Origin: Brevibacillus composti
GTDB lineage: Bacteria; Bacillota; Bacilli; Brevibacillales; Brevibacillaceae
Direction: 5' to 3'
Assembly: GCF_016406105.1 (NCBI RefSeq)
Contig: NZ_CP066308.1
Location: forward strand, 2,963,501 to 3,027,500
DNA length: 64,000 nucleotides
Shown: piece by piece, positions 1 to 9,028 of the stretch
How the letters are laid out: each line of letters begins with the position of its first letter
How positions within the stretch are numbered: position 1 is the stretch's first letter
Notes under the pieces: generated by a model
What the model saw: only the letters and a program-made list of their open reading frames with translations
Told to the model about the DNA's origin: nothing
Databases searched by the model: none
Position numbers and translations under genes: made by a program

Positions 1-75
1 GAACAACTCCCTCGCCACAGTCGTTTTGCCGGAACCGCTTCCCCCTGCTACCCCAATCACGACGGGGTGACCCAT
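1..75 (-). CDS. udk: Uridine kinase, N-terminal fragment
   Basis: Partial gene, cut by the left window edge; only the first 25 codons are present. Uridine kinase phosphorylates uridine and cytidine in pyrimidine salvage. The fragment carries a glycine-rich Walker A loop (GGSGSGKTT) immediately after a short beta strand, exactly as Udk begins. I chose the ATG at 75 because the GGAAGGGG ribosome binding site is then about 7-9 bases upstream; an in-frame ATG at 81 would sit almost on top of it. It lies 17 bases after trmR on the same strand. In B. subtilis two peptidase genes (yrrN, yrrO) separate the two genes; here they are absent. Confidence 0.85.
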   Translation of the reverse strand, partial: MGHPVVIGVAGGSGSGKTTVARELF

Positions 76-92
76 GTACATATCCCCTTCCT

Positions 93-791
93 CTAGCAGC
101 CCTCAAGTACAGATGTTCTGAGGTTCTTTGTTGCTTGTTTGCGATTATTCTTTGTGGTTACCTTTTTGAAACTGACCGCCAGCCCGTCCCCTACCGGTAT
201 GAACGTCGTGTCCAGATCCGGGTGCTGTGTCAGGTATTGATTAAAACGGTTCAGCTTGTCCACCAAAGGGCGCTGTCTTTTCCCCGCTTCCTCCGGCGTC
301 GCCACCAGACCGCGGAACAGCACATTGTCGCTCAGAACCATGCCCCCCGGACGCAGCATCGGCAGATAGAGATCCAGAAAGGCTTGGTACTGGCCCTTGG
401 CAGCATCGATAAACAGACAGTCAAAAGAGGCGGGCTCCGCCAGGCCAGTCGTCGCATCTCTGAGCAGGACCTCGACCCGATCGTCGACGCCCGCTTCCTG
501 CAGATTGGCTTTGGCCCGCTTGAGCCTCTCCTCGTCGATATCCATCGTCACGATCTTCGCATCCGGCGCGGCTTCCGCCATCCAGATCGTCGAGTAGCCG
601 ATCGCGGTCCCGATCTCCAAGATTTGTTTAGGCCGATGCAGCCGCAAAAATGCGCGCATCACCTGGGCCGTCGGCAGCTGCACGATCGGTATCCCTTCCG
701 CCTCTGCTTCCCTCTCCAGGCGCTCCAAGAGCGGCGAACGCGGGGGAACCAGTCCCGCTACGTAGTCTTCGATCACAGGATTGGTGATCAT
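93..791 (-). CDS. trmR: tRNA 5-hydroxyuridine methyltransferase (TrmR/YrrM family)
   Basis: A 232-residue class I SAM-dependent methyltransferase of the caffeoyl-CoA O-methyltransferase-like group. The SAM-binding motif ILEIGTAIGYST is near residues 57-68, an acidic loop (TMDIDEER) follows, and FIDAAKGQY with a later LSDNV motif are the usual metal/SAM contacts. In B. subtilis the protein in this position, TrmR, methylates 5-hydroxyuridine at the tRNA wobble base; that function is transferred by family and position. The start has AAGGGG eight bases upstream. The last 20 or so residues, basic and Asn/Lys-rich, run past the usual family end and look like a non-conserved tail. It sits between mltG and udk, 43 bases after mltG. 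Confidence 0.88.
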   Translation of the reverse strand: MITNPVIEDYVAGLVPPRSPLLERLEREAEAEGIPIVQLPTAQVMRAFLRLHRPKQILEIGTAIGYSTIWMAEAAPDAKIVTMDIDEERLKRAKANLQEAGVDDRVEVLLRDATTGLAEPASFDCLFIDAAKGQYQAFLDLYLPMLRPGGMVLSDNVLFRGLVATPEEAGKRQRPLVDKLNRFNQYLTQHPDLDTTFIPVGDGLAVSFKKVTTKNNRKQATKNLRTSVLEGC

Positions 792-834
792 CTCGTCATC
801 CCCTTCATCACAACCGGATCATTCCCTGCATCCC

Positions 835-1935
835 TTACTTGCCGCGGCTCTTTCGGTCATTGGCCTCATGCTCCTGCAGCGTGCGGGAGAAGTAATGCTC
901 GGAGGTGCCGTCCTTTTTGGTTACATAAAAGAAGTAGTCATGCTGCTCGGGATACGCGACAGCGGCAAGCGACTCTCTGCCGGCATTGGCGATGGGCCCC
1001 GGCGGCAGTCCCGGATAAAGATAGGTGTTATACGGGCTTTCTACCTTCAGGTCGTCATACGTGATCCGGTCCCGCTGCTTTCCGAGGACGAACTGCACCG
1101 TCGCGTCTGCCTGCAGCAGCCAGCCTTCCCGCATGCGGTTGTAGTAGACGCCCGCCACTACCGGCCGCTCCTTGTCCACGACAACCTCGCGCTCCACGAT
1201 GGACGCCAGCGTGACCGCTTCATCCATGGTCATGTTCAGCTTTTTTAGCTGCTCGTCCCACTCGGGCTTCCACTCTTTTTGGAACTGAGCCAGCATTTTC
1301 GCGATGATCTCGCGCTCCGTCGCTCCCTTTTTGATCTCGTACGTCTCCGGGAACAAATAACCTTCCAACCGGTATTTACGCCCTTCTTTGACTGGAATAG
1401 ACGCCACGAACGGGTATTCGGGAAAGCTCCCCTGATTCACTTCGGCAAGGAATTTGGCCTTGTCCACCAATTCCTTCTCGGCCAGATGATCAGCGATTTG
1501 CTCGACATTCCACCCCTCCGGAATGGTAAACCGGCTGGCGTCCACCACTGTATTTCCGTCCGCCATCGCTAGCACGAGCTCGTCGATGCTCTGCCCGGTC
1601 TGAAACTGGTAGGCCCCGGCCTGCAGACGCGAGCCGGTCCCTTTGTATTTGACATAGTATGTGAACAGATCCGGATTGCGTATCAAACCGTTTTCGTGCA
1701 GGATCCGGCCTATCTGTTTGACAGACGAACCAGCGGGTATCTCCACTCGTTTCTCCACAGCCTCGCCAGCGACGGGCTGCAGTCCCTGGTAGACGTAGTA
1801 AGCGGCCCCTCCCAGACCAAGCAGAATCACGCAGCACAGGATGACCAGGATCCGCAGAAGACGGCCGCCCCGCCGCCGCTTTTTCCCCGGCGGGTGATCC
1901 GGTTGATCATCATGATCCATATACATGGCATTCAC
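835..1935 (-). CDS. mltG: Endolytic murein transglycosylase MltG
   Basis: A 366-residue membrane protein of the YceG/MltG family that cleaves nascent glycan strands and ends their polymerisation. A charged cytoplasmic N-terminus (HPPGKKRRRGGR) precedes one transmembrane helix (about residues 30-50), then a LysM-like region and the YceG catalytic domain with the typical VEREVVVDKERPVVAGVYYNR and LQADATVQF motifs. I set the start at GTG 1935 because AGGAGG lies eight bases upstream; the in-frame ATG at 1926 would be 17 bases away, and longer forms overlap the promoter side with no site. B. subtilis has the same order (yrrL-yrrM). Confidence 0.93.
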   Translation of the reverse strand: MNAMYMDHDDQPDHPPGKKRRRGGRLLRILVILCCVILLGLGGAAYYVYQGLQPVAGEAVEKRVEIPAGSSVKQIGRILHENGLIRNPDLFTYYVKYKGTGSRLQAGAYQFQTGQSIDELVLAMADGNTVVDASRFTIPEGWNVEQIADHLAEKELVDKAKFLAEVNQGSFPEYPFVASIPVKEGRKYRLEGYLFPETYEIKKGATEREIIAKMLAQFQKEWKPEWDEQLKKLNMTMDEAVTLASIVEREVVVDKERPVVAGVYYNRMREGWLLQADATVQFVLGKQRDRITYDDLKVESPYNTYLYPGLPPGPIANAGRESLAAVAYPEQHDYFFYVTKKDGTSEHYFSRTLQEHEANDRKSRGK

Positions 1936-2036
1936 AGTAGAGTCCTCCTTTGGTGGTTCCTCTACACAAGAGAAAATTCCTGCGGCAAACCACACATCAC
2001 GGTCGAGTCATGCAAGACCCGCCCATTATCCGTTAC

Positions 2037-2065
2037 ATTATACCGAAAGCAGGTCCATCTTGTCA
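2037..2065 (-). promoter_or_regulatory. Sigma-A-type promoter for mltG
   Basis: On the minus strand a perfect TATAAT (-10, 2037-2042) lies 17 bases after TGACAA (-35, 2060-2065). It is about 100 bases upstream of the mltG start and would drive mltG-trmR-udk. Confidence 0.7.
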
Positions 2066-2298
2066 TCAACTGCCGCAAGAGCGCGCCCATGTGCGGATCA
2101 GCAGGCAGACTGCGCAATCCATACGGAAAATGCGGATAAAAAGGAACGTATGATGGAAAAAATGCTGACGCTTTTGAAATGGATAGTGAGGGTTCTCCGC
2201 GGCCAAGCCCTTTCTCTTATTCTGATCTCCTGCTCGCCGCTCTTTGCATCTGCCGCCGATTTTTCTGCGGTGATTCGGGAAAAACGTGGGCCCATAAA
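2066..2298. other. Intergenic stretch, nothing convincing
   Basis: Spacer between the mltG promoter and the terminator of the DUF1292 gene. A plus-strand reading frame opens at about 2151 after AAGGA, but it runs through the terminator and antisense across the next gene. I see no RNA fold or repeat that stands out. Confidence 0.4.
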
Positions 2299-2333
2299 AA
2301 AAACGAGAGGATCTCCATTCCTCTCGTTTTTTC
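2299..2333 (-). terminator. Terminator after the alaS-ireB-ruvX-DUF1292 group
   Basis: Perfect ten-base stem (AAACGAGAGG / CCTCTCGTTT) with a seven-base loop and T-runs on both sides, just downstream of the DUF1292 gene on the minus strand. Symmetry means it could stop transcription in either direction. Confidence 0.85.
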
Positions 2334-2347
2334 TACCTGGTGATCGC

Positions 2348-2638
2348 TTACAAATCTTCTTTTTCCAGATCGGTGATCAAGGTTTCGAAAGTGGCTTCTA
2401 CCTGCTCCCACTCTTCATCGTCCTCGATCGGCTGCAGCATGTCGGTTCCGTCATAGCGAAGGAAGTGCACTTCGTACTCCTCTTCCTCCTCCTGATCGAC
2501 CGGCACCAGGACCAGATAGGAACGATCCTCGATGTCAAAAATATACATGATGCGGAAATCTCGCGGGTCATCGCTGCCTTCTTCAGTCAGCGCGATTACA
2601 TCGCCTACTTCAAACTCCTCAAAAACCTCTTCACTCAT
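2348..2638 (-). CDS. DUF1292 protein (YrzB-like)
   Basis: A 96-residue, strongly acidic protein of the DUF1292 family, of unknown biochemical function. A beta-rich core (IALTEEGSDDPRDFRIMYIF, then DRSYLVLVPV) is followed by a run of five glutamates and an acidic C-terminus, as in B. subtilis YrzB. The ATG at 2638 is preferred because GAGGTG lies six bases upstream; the in-frame GTG at 2647 overlaps the ruvX stop codon and that same site. Translation is probably coupled to ruvX. The order ireB-ruvX-yrzB-mltG is conserved in Bacillales. Confidence 0.88.
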   Translation of the reverse strand: MSEEVFEEFEVGDVIALTEEGSDDPRDFRIMYIFDIEDRSYLVLVPVDQEEEEEYEVHFLRYDGTDMLQPIEDDEEWEQVEATFETLITDLEKEDL

Positions 2639-2643
2639 GCTCG

Positions 2644-3060
2644 TCACCTCGATTTGGCGTCCAGATACCCCTGCAGAATGAGTACCGCCGCCATTTTGTC
2701 TATTACTTTTTTGCGCTTTTGCCGGCTGACATCTGCAGCGATCAGCATCCGCTCCGCCGCCATCGTCGTCAGCCTCTCGTCCCAGAGATGAACAGGCAGC
2801 GCCATCCGCTCTTCCAGCATGCGGGCAAAAGCCTGACAGCTCTCGCCCCGGGGGCCGATGGTTCCGTTCATGTTCTTGGGCAGACCGACGACAATTTCTC
2901 CCACCTGGTAGCTGGCAATCAGCTCGTCCAACCGCGCCAGATCCTTTTCCCGCGATTGGCGTTTGATTGTCTCCACGCCCTGGGCAGTCCAGCCCATCTC
3001 ATCGCTGACAGCGACCCCGATGGTCTTGTCGCCCAGATCCAATCCCATAATCCGCTTCAT
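2644..3060 (-). CDS. ruvX: YqgF/RuvX family RNase H-fold nuclease
   Basis: 138 residues, full length for the family. YqgF proteins have an RNase H-like fold; they were named putative Holliday junction resolvases and in several bacteria act in pre-16S rRNA 5'-end maturation. The first catalytic aspartate is in [12 protein letters not shown] (residues 6-17); [12 protein letters not shown] and the DERLTT motif follow, and a final aspartate sits in [12 protein letters not shown]. It lies eight bases after ireB and overlaps the next gene's upstream region. The window also has the dedicated resolvase gene ruvC, so rRNA processing is the likelier job here. Confidence 0.9.
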   Translation of the reverse strand: MKRIMGLDLGDKTIGVAVSDEMGWTAQGVETIKRQSREKDLARLDELIASYQVGEIVVGLPKNMNGTIGPRGESCQAFARMLEERMALPVHLWDERLTTMAAERMLIAADVSRQKRKKVIDKMAAVLILQGYLDAKSR

Positions 3061-3068
3061 ACGCTCGC

Positions 3069-3332
3069 CTACTTACGTTGTTCTGTCAAATACACGGTCA
3101 CCAACTCTTCAATGATGCGGTCCCGCTCGATTTTGCCAATCAGGCTTCTTGCATTGTTATGGCGGGGAATGAACGCCGGATCTCCAGACAAGAGGTAGCC
3201 GACAATCTGGGTAATCGGATTGTAGCCTTTCTCTTGCAAGGCTTGATACACCTCGGTCAAGGTTTCCCGTACTTCCTCTGCCTTATTCTCTTTGGGCACC
3301 GTGAACTTCATGGTATTGTCCATCGAACTCAC
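3069..3332 (-). CDS. ireB: IreB family regulatory phosphoprotein (DUF965)
   Basis: 87 residues, normal length. The [18 protein letters not shown] and [13 protein letters not shown] (FIPRHNNAR) blocks identify the IreB/YrzL family. In Enterococcus faecalis IreB is phosphorylated on N-terminal threonines by the kinase IreK and dampens cephalosporin resistance; the N-terminus here has a candidate threonine (MDNTMKF). The GTG start has GAGGTG six bases upstream. No Ser/Thr kinase gene is in the window. It lies between alaS and ruvX as in other Firmicutes. Confidence 0.92.
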   Translation of the reverse strand: MSSMDNTMKFTVPKENKAEEVRETLTEVYQALQEKGYNPITQIVGYLLSGDPAFIPRHNNARSLIGKIERDRIIEELVTVYLTEQRK

Positions 3333-3518
3333 GATCTACACCTCGATTCATAGAGACTCTTCCACATGGCTCGTTGCTCAATTCTACCGTACTACTTCGC
3401 TTCGCCCAACCTCTTTTCCTTGTTGTGCCTACACTTTTCCGCGAAAGTTGGCGAATGCTGTGAGAATGGGCGGCTCCCCTGTCATGTTGGCGCTGCCGCC
3501 GGCGAAAAGCAGGGCGGC

Positions 3519-6167
3519 TTACTTCGCCGCCATCTGCCCTTTCACCAGCTCTGTGACCATATCAAGCGCTTCCTGCAGCTTGGACGGGTCCTTCCCGCCG
3601 GCCTGAGCCATGTCGGGACGGCCACCGCCGCCGCCGCCGCAGCGCGTCGCTACTTCTTTAATCATTTTCCCAGCATGCAAGCCCCGGTCGATCAGATCCT
3701 TGGTCACCCCTGTGACGAGGTTCACCTTGTCTCCTTCCACCGCCCCCAGCACGATGACGGCCGAGCCCAGTTTGTTCTTCAGTTCATCCACCATGCCGCG
3801 CAGGTTATCCATGTCAGAAGCGGAGACGCGTGCAGCCAATACCTGCACCCCGTCCACCACCTGGAGCTCGTCAGTCAGGGATGCCGCTTCGATATTGCCC
3901 AGCTTGGCGCGCAGGGATTCATTCTCCCGCTGTACATCCTTGAGCTGCTGCTGCAGTCCCTCGACGCGTGCCGGAGCCTCTGCCAGAAGCGGAGCCTTCA
4001 GCGCTTGCGCCACGTCCTTGAGAATGCTCAGCTGCTCATTGAGATAGGTGTAAGCGCCGCGTCCGGTAACCGCTTCGATCCGGCGTGTGCCGGCACCGAT
4101 GCCGCTCTCGCTGATGATTTTGAAGAGACCGATTTCCGCTGTATTGCTCACATGGCATCCGCCGCAAAGCTCCAGGCTGTATCCGCCCACTTTGACGACG
4201 CGGACGACATCGCCGTATTTTTCGCCGAACAAGGCCATGGCGCCCATCTCTTTTGCCTCCGCGAGCGAACGGTGAGAGATCTCGACCAACAGATTGGCCC
4301 ATACCTTCTCGTTCACAATCGCTTCGATCCTCTCCAGCTCCTCAGACGTAATCGAGCTGATATGTGTAAAGTCGAAGCGGAGACGGTCCGGAGCTACCAG
4401 GGAACCTGCCTGATTCACATGAGTGCCCAGCACGTCTTTCAATGCCTGGTGCAGGAGGTGAGTGGCCGTATGGTTTTTGGTGATGTCGAGGCGGGATTCA
4501 CGGTTGACCTCGGCACGCACCTCGTCGCCGACATGCAGCGTACCCGCTACAATGGTGACGGTGTGGACGTTTTGTCCCATCGGTCCTTTTTGCACATCGC
4601 TGACGCGGGCTTTCACGCTGTCGGAGACCAGCTCTCCTTCATCGTTTACCTGTCCGCCGCTTTCGGCATAGAAAGGCGTCCGGCTGAGAACCACCTGAAC
4701 CGTTTGACCCTCGTCCGCCTGGTCAACCAGCTGATTGCCCAGAACGATCGCTTCTACTTTCCCAGTCGTTACCAATTCAGTATATCCAACAAATTCACTC
4801 GTAACCGTCAGCTCAGAAAGTGGTCCTCCCTGCGTCTGCATGCTGTCTACGTCCTGACGGGCCGCACGGGCGCGCTCCCGCTGTTCTTCCATCGCCTGCT
4901 CAAAGCCATCGCGATCGACGGTGAGACCCTGCTCGCCGGCGAAGTCCTCCGTAAGATCTACAGGGAAGCCGTACGTGTCGTACATTTTGAAGACCTCGGG
5001 ACCGGACAGCTGGCTTTTGCCCGCTGCTTTCGCTTCCTTCACCATGTCGGCCAGAATCGCCAGGCCGTCGTTCAGCGTCTCGTGGAAGCGCTCTTCCTCG
5101 GCGCGAATCACTTTTTCGATGAATGCGCGCTTTTCTACCACTTCCGGATAGAATTCGCCCATCATCTTGCCGACGGTTTCGGTCAGGCCAAACAGGAACG
5201 GCTTTTCGATGCCCAGCTTTTTGCCCATCCGCACAGCGCGGCGGAGCAGGCGGCGGATGACGTAGCCGCGTCCTTCATTGGACGGCAGAGCGCCGTCGCC
5301 AATCGCAAACGTAACGGTACGGGCATGGTCGGCGATCACCTTGAGGGCGACATCGGTTTCCGGCGACTGTTTGTAGGCGACGCCGGAAATAGCGCTGGTC
5401 GCTTCGATCAGCGGGAACAACAGGTCGGTTTCAAAGTTGTTGTCCACCTCCTGAATAATGGAGGCCATCCGCTCCAGGCCCATGCCGGTATCGATGTTCT
5501 TTTTCGGCAGCGGCGTGTAGGTGCCGTCCGGATTGTGGTTAAACTGGGAGAACACCAGATTCCATACTTCCAGATAGCGCTCATTCTCCCCGCCCGGGTA
5601 CAGCTCCGGATCGTTCGGGTCATTGCCGAACGCTTCGCCGCGATCGTAGAAAATCTCAGTATTAGGACCGCTCGGACCTTCCCCGATGTCCCAGAAGTTG
5701 CCCTCGAGGCGAATGATGCGCTCCTCTGGCAAGCCAATCTGCTTGTGCCAGATCTCGAAGGCTTCGTCGTCTTCGGGATGAATGGTAACAGACAGCTTCT
5801 CCGGGTCGAAGCCAATCCAGTCCTTGCTGGTGAGGAATTCCCAAGCCCAGTGGATGGCCTCTTCCTTGAAGTAATCGCCGATGGAGAAATTGCCCAGCAT
5901 CTCGAAGAAGGTATGGTGGCGTGCCGTGCGGCCTACATTTTCGATGTCGTTGGTGCGGATCGATTTCTGCGAGTTGGTGATGCGCGGATTCTCCGGAATG
6001 ATCCGTCCGTCAAAATACTTTTTCAGCGTGGCCACCCCGCTGTTGATCCAAAGCAGGGACGGGTCGTCCACCGGAACCAGGGATGCGCTGGGTTCGATAC
6101 GGTGCCCTTTTTGCACAAAAAAGTCTAAAAACATCCTGCGGATTTGGTTGCCTGTCAGCTTTTTCAT
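3519..6167 (-). CDS. alaS: Alanine-tRNA ligase
   Basis: 882 residues, full length. Class II synthetase that charges tRNA-Ala and edits mischarged Ser/Gly. The aminoacylation domain begins with the typical KGH and [10 protein letters not shown] segment; the editing domain holds [11 protein letters not shown] and the metal-binding CGGCHV; the C-terminal C-Ala domain ends with a GGGGGG-rich DNA/tRNA-binding segment. The ATG at 6167 has GGAGGG ten bases upstream; the open frame continues 5' through the T-box leader but that part is not translated. Expression should follow uncharged tRNA-Ala through the leader at 6185-6465. Confidence 0.97.
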   Translation of the reverse strand: MKKLTGNQIRRMFLDFFVQKGHRIEPSASLVPVDDPSLLWINSGVATLKKYFDGRIIPENPRITNSQKSIRTNDIENVGRTARHHTFFEMLGNFSIGDYFKEEAIHWAWEFLTSKDWIGFDPEKLSVTIHPEDDEAFEIWHKQIGLPEERIIRLEGNFWDIGEGPSGPNTEIFYDRGEAFGNDPNDPELYPGGENERYLEVWNLVFSQFNHNPDGTYTPLPKKNIDTGMGLERMASIIQEVDNNFETDLLFPLIEATSAISGVAYKQSPETDVALKVIADHARTVTFAIGDGALPSNEGRGYVIRRLLRRAVRMGKKLGIEKPFLFGLTETVGKMMGEFYPEVVEKRAFIEKVIRAEEERFHETLNDGLAILADMVKEAKAAGKSQLSGPEVFKMYDTYGFPVDLTEDFAGEQGLTVDRDGFEQAMEEQRERARAARQDVDSMQTQGGPLSELTVTSEFVGYTELVTTGKVEAIVLGNQLVDQADEGQTVQVVLSRTPFYAESGGQVNDEGELVSDSVKARVSDVQKGPMGQNVHTVTIVAGTLHVGDEVRAEVNRESRLDITKNHTATHLLHQALKDVLGTHVNQAGSLVAPDRLRFDFTHISSITSEELERIEAIVNEKVWANLLVEISHRSLAEAKEMGAMALFGEKYGDVVRVVKVGGYSLELCGGCHVSNTAEIGLFKIISESGIGAGTRRIEAVTGRGAYTYLNEQLSILKDVAQALKAPLLAEAPARVEGLQQQLKDVQRENESLRAKLGNIEAASLTDELQVVDGVQVLAARVSASDMDNLRGMVDELKNKLGSAVIVLGAVEGDKVNLVTGVTKDLIDRGLHAGKMIKEVATRCGGGGGGRPDMAQAGGKDPSKLQEALDMVTELVKGQMAAK

Positions 6168-6184
6168 CAAAAACTTCCCTCCAG

Positions 6185-6465
6185 TGATAAGTAGAAAAAA
6201 TAAAAAAGCCCCCATCCCCTCAGGGACGAGAACTTGTTCTCGCGGTACCACCCTGCTTACAGGCCTTCCTCGAAAAAAGGACATGCCTGTCGCTCGTTTT
6301 AGACGGTAACGGCGTCTGGCCGCCGGTTTTTTCCCGGTCTTGGGAGTAGCCTTCCGCTGCACTTCTTCTGGCCACTCTCTCAACCTGTGGAGTGTCCTCT
6401 CTGTAGAAGGGCTGCAACGTACTCGTTCCTTCATCGATCTAGGGGATGTCCCCGATACATGTCAT
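6185..6465 (-). promoter_or_regulatory. T-box leader of alaS
   Basis: Minus-strand leader with the T-box sequence AGGGTGGTACCGCG (6241-6254), the GTTCTCGTCCC partner, and a CGTCCC-TGAG-GGGATG terminator stem followed by a T-run near 6205-6228. T-box leaders read uncharged tRNA by codon-anticodon pairing in Stem I and open the downstream gene; here the gene makes alanine the expected specificity. I could not place the specifier triplet by eye. Confidence 0.9.
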
Positions 6466-6472
6466 TGTCCGT

Positions 6473-6502
6473 ATTATAATTTTTTTGACTGACCGCTGTC
6501 AA
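6473..6502 (-). promoter_or_regulatory. Consensus sigma-A promoter for alaS
   Basis: Perfect TTGACA (6497-6502) and perfect TATAAT (6473-6478) with an 18-base spacer on the minus strand, just upstream of the T-box. The -35 overlaps the TGA stop of the upstream permease gene. Confidence 0.85.
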
Positions 6503-7563
6503 CTTTCATGGTAAATCAAAGCGATTCGGTTGATCACGACTTTGCAGACGGCCAGAACAGGCACGGCAACGATCAGCCCGACGATGCCGCCGATCGCCTC
6601 CCCGGCGAGCAGCGCCATGATGATCAGCAGCGGATGGAGCTGGAGAGAGCGGCCGACGACATTGGGCGACAGGATATTCCCCTCCAGGATCTGGATGATC
6701 ACATTTACAGCCAGCACGAACAAGGTCATCCGGACCGAAATGGTCAGCGCGACCACGATGGCCGGAGCTGCCCCGATGATCGGGCCGACGTACGGGATGA
6801 CGTTGGTCAGGCAGACCATCGCCGCCAGGACGAACGGGTACGGCATCCCAATCAGCCAGTACCCGATATAGGCGCAGAGACCGACGATCAGCGCCACGAG
6901 CATCTGGCCGTGTATGTAATTGCCCAGGGATTCATTGACATCCCGCAGGACAGCCAGCACCTGCTTGCGGTAGCGGGCGGGGATCAGTGACATGCCCGTC
7001 CGATGCAGGTCCTTCATATCCTTGAGCAGGTAGAAAGCGACAAAAGGGACGACGGCAAAGCCAAGCAGCTTGCCCAGCGTATTGCGAGCGTTATCGACCA
7101 TCTGCGAGATGGTGTGCGACATCTTCTCCTGGGACTGGATAATCACTCGGTCCACTCCGAGGGAGATGCTGTCCGGCAGAAAATATTTATGCGCTTCCCA
7201 TTCGCTCATCCATTTGTGATACCACTCGGTCAGCCGGGGGATATCGTCAGCCAGCTCCACCAGCTGGTTCGTAAAAATGGGAATGGCATTGACCACCGCC
7301 ACCGCGATGACCAGGACGAACGAAGCGTAGATGAGCAGGACCGCGATGAGCCGAGGCACTCGGCGCCGCTCCAGCACCTCGACGATCGGGTGCAGGAGAT
7401 AGGCGATCAATAACCCGACCAGAAACGGGAGTAAGATCTCCGACAGCAGCCGCAGCCAGGCGGTGAGGACTGGGCGCAGCAGCCAGAGCAGGTTGCCGAT
7501 GACGAGCAGGATGATCAGCCAAATGGCCACAGGCAAAAAGCGGCTATTGCGAAATCCATCCAC
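6499..7563 (-). CDS. AI-2E family transporter (YrrI-like permease)
   Basis: 354 residues with about eight hydrophobic segments, typical of the AI-2 exporter superfamily (TqsA/PerM/YrrI), some members of which are Na+/H+ antiporters. Two N-terminal membrane hairpins are followed by a large loop (about residues 100-180), then FAVVPFVAFYLLKD and the re-entrant MVCLTNVIPYVGPIIGA motif in the core. I set the start at GTG 7563, 11 bases after AGGAGG; the longer open frame has no ribosome site. Substrate unknown. The alaS promoter overlaps its last codons, and no separate terminator was seen. Confidence 0.85.
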   Translation of the reverse strand: MDGFRNSRFLPVAIWLIILLVIGNLLWLLRPVLTAWLRLLSEILLPFLVGLLIAYLLHPIVEVLERRRVPRLIAVLLIYASFVLVIAVAVVNAIPIFTNQLVELADDIPRLTEWYHKWMSEWEAHKYFLPDSISLGVDRVIIQSQEKMSHTISQMVDNARNTLGKLLGFAVVPFVAFYLLKDMKDLHRTGMSLIPARYRKQVLAVLRDVNESLGNYIHGQMLVALIVGLCAYIGYWLIGMPYPFVLAAMVCLTNVIPYVGPIIGAAPAIVVALTISVRMTLFVLAVNVIIQILEGNILSPNVVGRSLQLHPLLIIMALLAGEAIGGIVGLIVAVPVLAVCKVVINRIALIYHES

Positions 7564-7670
7564 AGCGGCATGTTCCTCCTCTCTCCGGTATCCGTATGAA
7601 TAGGCTGTGCGGAAAGATAAAAAAACATGTAAGTCAGGAAAAAACATGCACCCTTTTTCGCAGTTGCTTA

Positions 7671-7699
7671 TTGACAGCTTTTTAGTGCGGGTGTACGAT
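7671..7699 (+). promoter_or_regulatory. Promoter of the terC leader
   Basis: TTGACA (7671-7676), 17-base spacer, TACGAT (7694-7699) followed by ATAAAC. It would start the transcript about 20 bases before the riboswitch. Confidence 0.75.
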
Positions 7700-7721
7700 A
7701 TAAACATAAATGGATATTCTC

Positions 7722-7886
7722 CAAAGGGGAGTAGCTTTTTCGCAACAAAGTCGTCATTACGGGAATTCGTTCCCCGGCTTTGTTGGCAACGTCACGTTCG
7801 TTGTAAGCAAGACCTTTGCCTGATTGGGTAAGGGTCTTTTCTGTTTTCTGGCGACCTTTACCTGTCGGGGTAAAGGTCGTTTTGTT
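7722..7886 (+). promoter_or_regulatory. yybP-ykoY (manganese) riboswitch with two terminator hairpins
   Basis: The leader has the family hallmark GGGGAGTAGC (7727-7736) and, after a CGTCATTACGGG segment, a CCCGGCTTTGTTGGCAACGTC block, matching the conserved bulges of the yybP-ykoY class. These RNAs bind Mn2+ and commonly control TerC-type manganese exporters. The expression platform is unusual: hairpin 1 (7811-7836) and hairpin 2 (7852-7879, perfect 11-bp stem) are near copies, GACCTTTRCC pairing with GGTAARGGTC, each followed by a T-rich run. A smaller hairpin (7901-7920) follows. Confidence 0.88.
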
Positions 7887-7978
7887 TTCCTCATCGTGAC
7901 ACACCCTACATACAAGGTGTCTAGCAGATCAGGAACAGCGGCCTTTCGGGACATCCACATAAAAGGAGGTTGGAGAAA

Positions 7979-8665
7979 TTGGAGATGCTGTTAACACCCG
8001 CTTTTTGGTCTGCTCTGCTCGCCATCATCGTGATCGATCTTGTCCTCGCAGGTGACAATGCCCTTGTCATTGGTATGGCTGCTCGCAATTTGCCGGCCCA
8101 CCAACAGAAAAAGGCGATCATCTGGGGAACAGTCGGTGCGGTGGTCATTCGGGCTGCCGCGACGCTCGCCGTCGTCTGGCTGCTCAAGATTCCGGGCCTG
8201 CTGCTCGTCGGCGGGCTGATGCTGATCTGGATTGCGATGAAGCTGCTGGTACAACAGGATGGTCATGAATCGGTCAAAGCCGGCTCCAGCCTGGGCTCCG
8301 CCATCTGGACCATCGTCGTAGCCGACGCTGTCATGGGATTGGATAATGTGATCGCGGTGGCAGGTGCGGCGCACGGCAGCTTCCTTTTAGTGGTCCTCGG
8401 CTTGGTCATCAGCGTACCGGTCATGGTTTGGGGCAGTACGCTCGTCCTGAAGCTGATGGAGCGCTATCCGGCTGTCATCTACATTGGATCGGCTGTCCTG
8501 GCCTATACCGCCGGCAGCATGATTACCAGCGAACCCTTTATCAAAACCTTCTTCGTCCAGTACCCTGCACTGAAGTGGGTATTGATTGCGGTCATCGTAG
8601 TCGGCGTCCTCTTAATCGGACGAATGAAGGACCAGGCACAAAAAAGAGTTGCCGAACAATCGTAA
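7979..8665 (+). CDS. TerC family integral membrane protein (probable Mn2+ exporter)
   Basis: 228 residues, seven predicted membrane helices. Family signatures LVLAGDNALVIGMA (helix 1) and the internally related ADAVMGLDNVIAVAG (helix 4) each contribute acidic residues for metal passage. In B. subtilis the related proteins MeeF/MeeY export manganese and supply extracytoplasmic enzymes. The start is taken as TTG 7979, nine bases after AAAAGGAGG; the upstream TTG at 7970 touches the ribosome site and the ATG at 7985 is 15 bases away. The manganese-type riboswitch in front supports the assignment. Confidence 0.9.
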   Translation: MEMLLTPAFWSALLAIIVIDLVLAGDNALVIGMAARNLPAHQQKKAIIWGTVGAVVIRAAATLAVVWLLKIPGLLLVGGLMLIWIAMKLLVQQDGHESVKAGSSLGSAIWTIVVADAVMGLDNVIAVAGAAHGSFLLVVLGLVISVPVMVWGSTLVLKLMERYPAVIYIGSAVLAYTAGSMITSEPFIKTFFVQYPALKWVLIAVIVVGVLLIGRMKDQAQKRVAEQS

Positions 8666-8679
8666 CCGAAACGAAAAAA

Positions 8680-8713
8680 GGCTTTTGCTCGCATGCGGGC
8701 AAGAGCCTTTTTT
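8680..8713 (+). terminator. Terminator of terC
   Basis: GGCTTTTGCTCG-CATG-CGGGCAAGAGCC stem followed by six T, 14 bases after the terC stop. Confidence 0.85.
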
Positions 8714-8766
8714 CATTCTCTGCGTTTACGCTCTGGCGGGATATAACGGACAGAACGGGTATCGCC

Positions 8767-8803
8767 AAAAAAAGACCCGGACACGATTCCGCGCCGGGCT
8801 TTT
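8767..8803 (-). terminator. Terminator of the recD2-to-YrzQ-like minus-strand group
   Basis: On the minus strand GCCCGG ... CCGGGT with a 13-base loop is followed by a run of seven T, 16 bases beyond the small gene at 8819. Convergent with the terC terminator. Confidence 0.75.
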
Positions 8804-8818
8804 CCCACGTATTCACGT

Positions 8819-9004
8819 TCAGCGAGCCATGGCCCGCATCAGTTTCCTGCTTGCCTTCATCAGCTTTTGTACATCCCGCATGGAGACAGGCCAGCGATTG
8901 ATGTTAAACGCAAAACCTCTGCGTCTGCGCGGAGCCAACATGTAACCAATGGCAGCGACGATGCCGCCTGCTGTAATGACGCGCATCAGGTTACGCACGA
9001 TCAT
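8819..9004 (-). CDS. Small membrane-anchored protein (YrzQ-like)
   Basis: 61 residues: one hydrophobic segment at the N-terminus (VITAGGIVAAIGYML), then RRRRG and a basic, probably helical tail (DVQKLMKASRKLMRAM). Position next to the zinc-ribbon gene and yrrD matches B. subtilis yrzQ, whose product has a similar plan; sequence kinship is weak, so the name is tentative. ATG 9004 is used because AGGAGG is ten bases upstream; a GTG at 9013 abuts that site. Function unknown. Confidence 0.7.
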   Translation of the reverse strand: MIVRNLMRVITAGGIVAAIGYMLAPRRRRGFAFNINRWPVSMRDVQKLMKASRKLMRAMAR

Positions 9005-9028
9005 TCGTGACACACCTCCTGTTCGAGT

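Noticed and set aside
2151..2791. Plus-strand frame opening MMEKMLTLLKWIV with a weak AAGGA site
   Set aside because: It runs through a clear terminator and antisense across the DUF1292 and ruvX genes; the hydrophobic start is probably chance.
3366..6128. 920-codon open frame on the plus strand
   Set aside because: Antisense shadow of alaS; GC-rich codon bias keeps the opposite frame open. No ribosome site or protein family.
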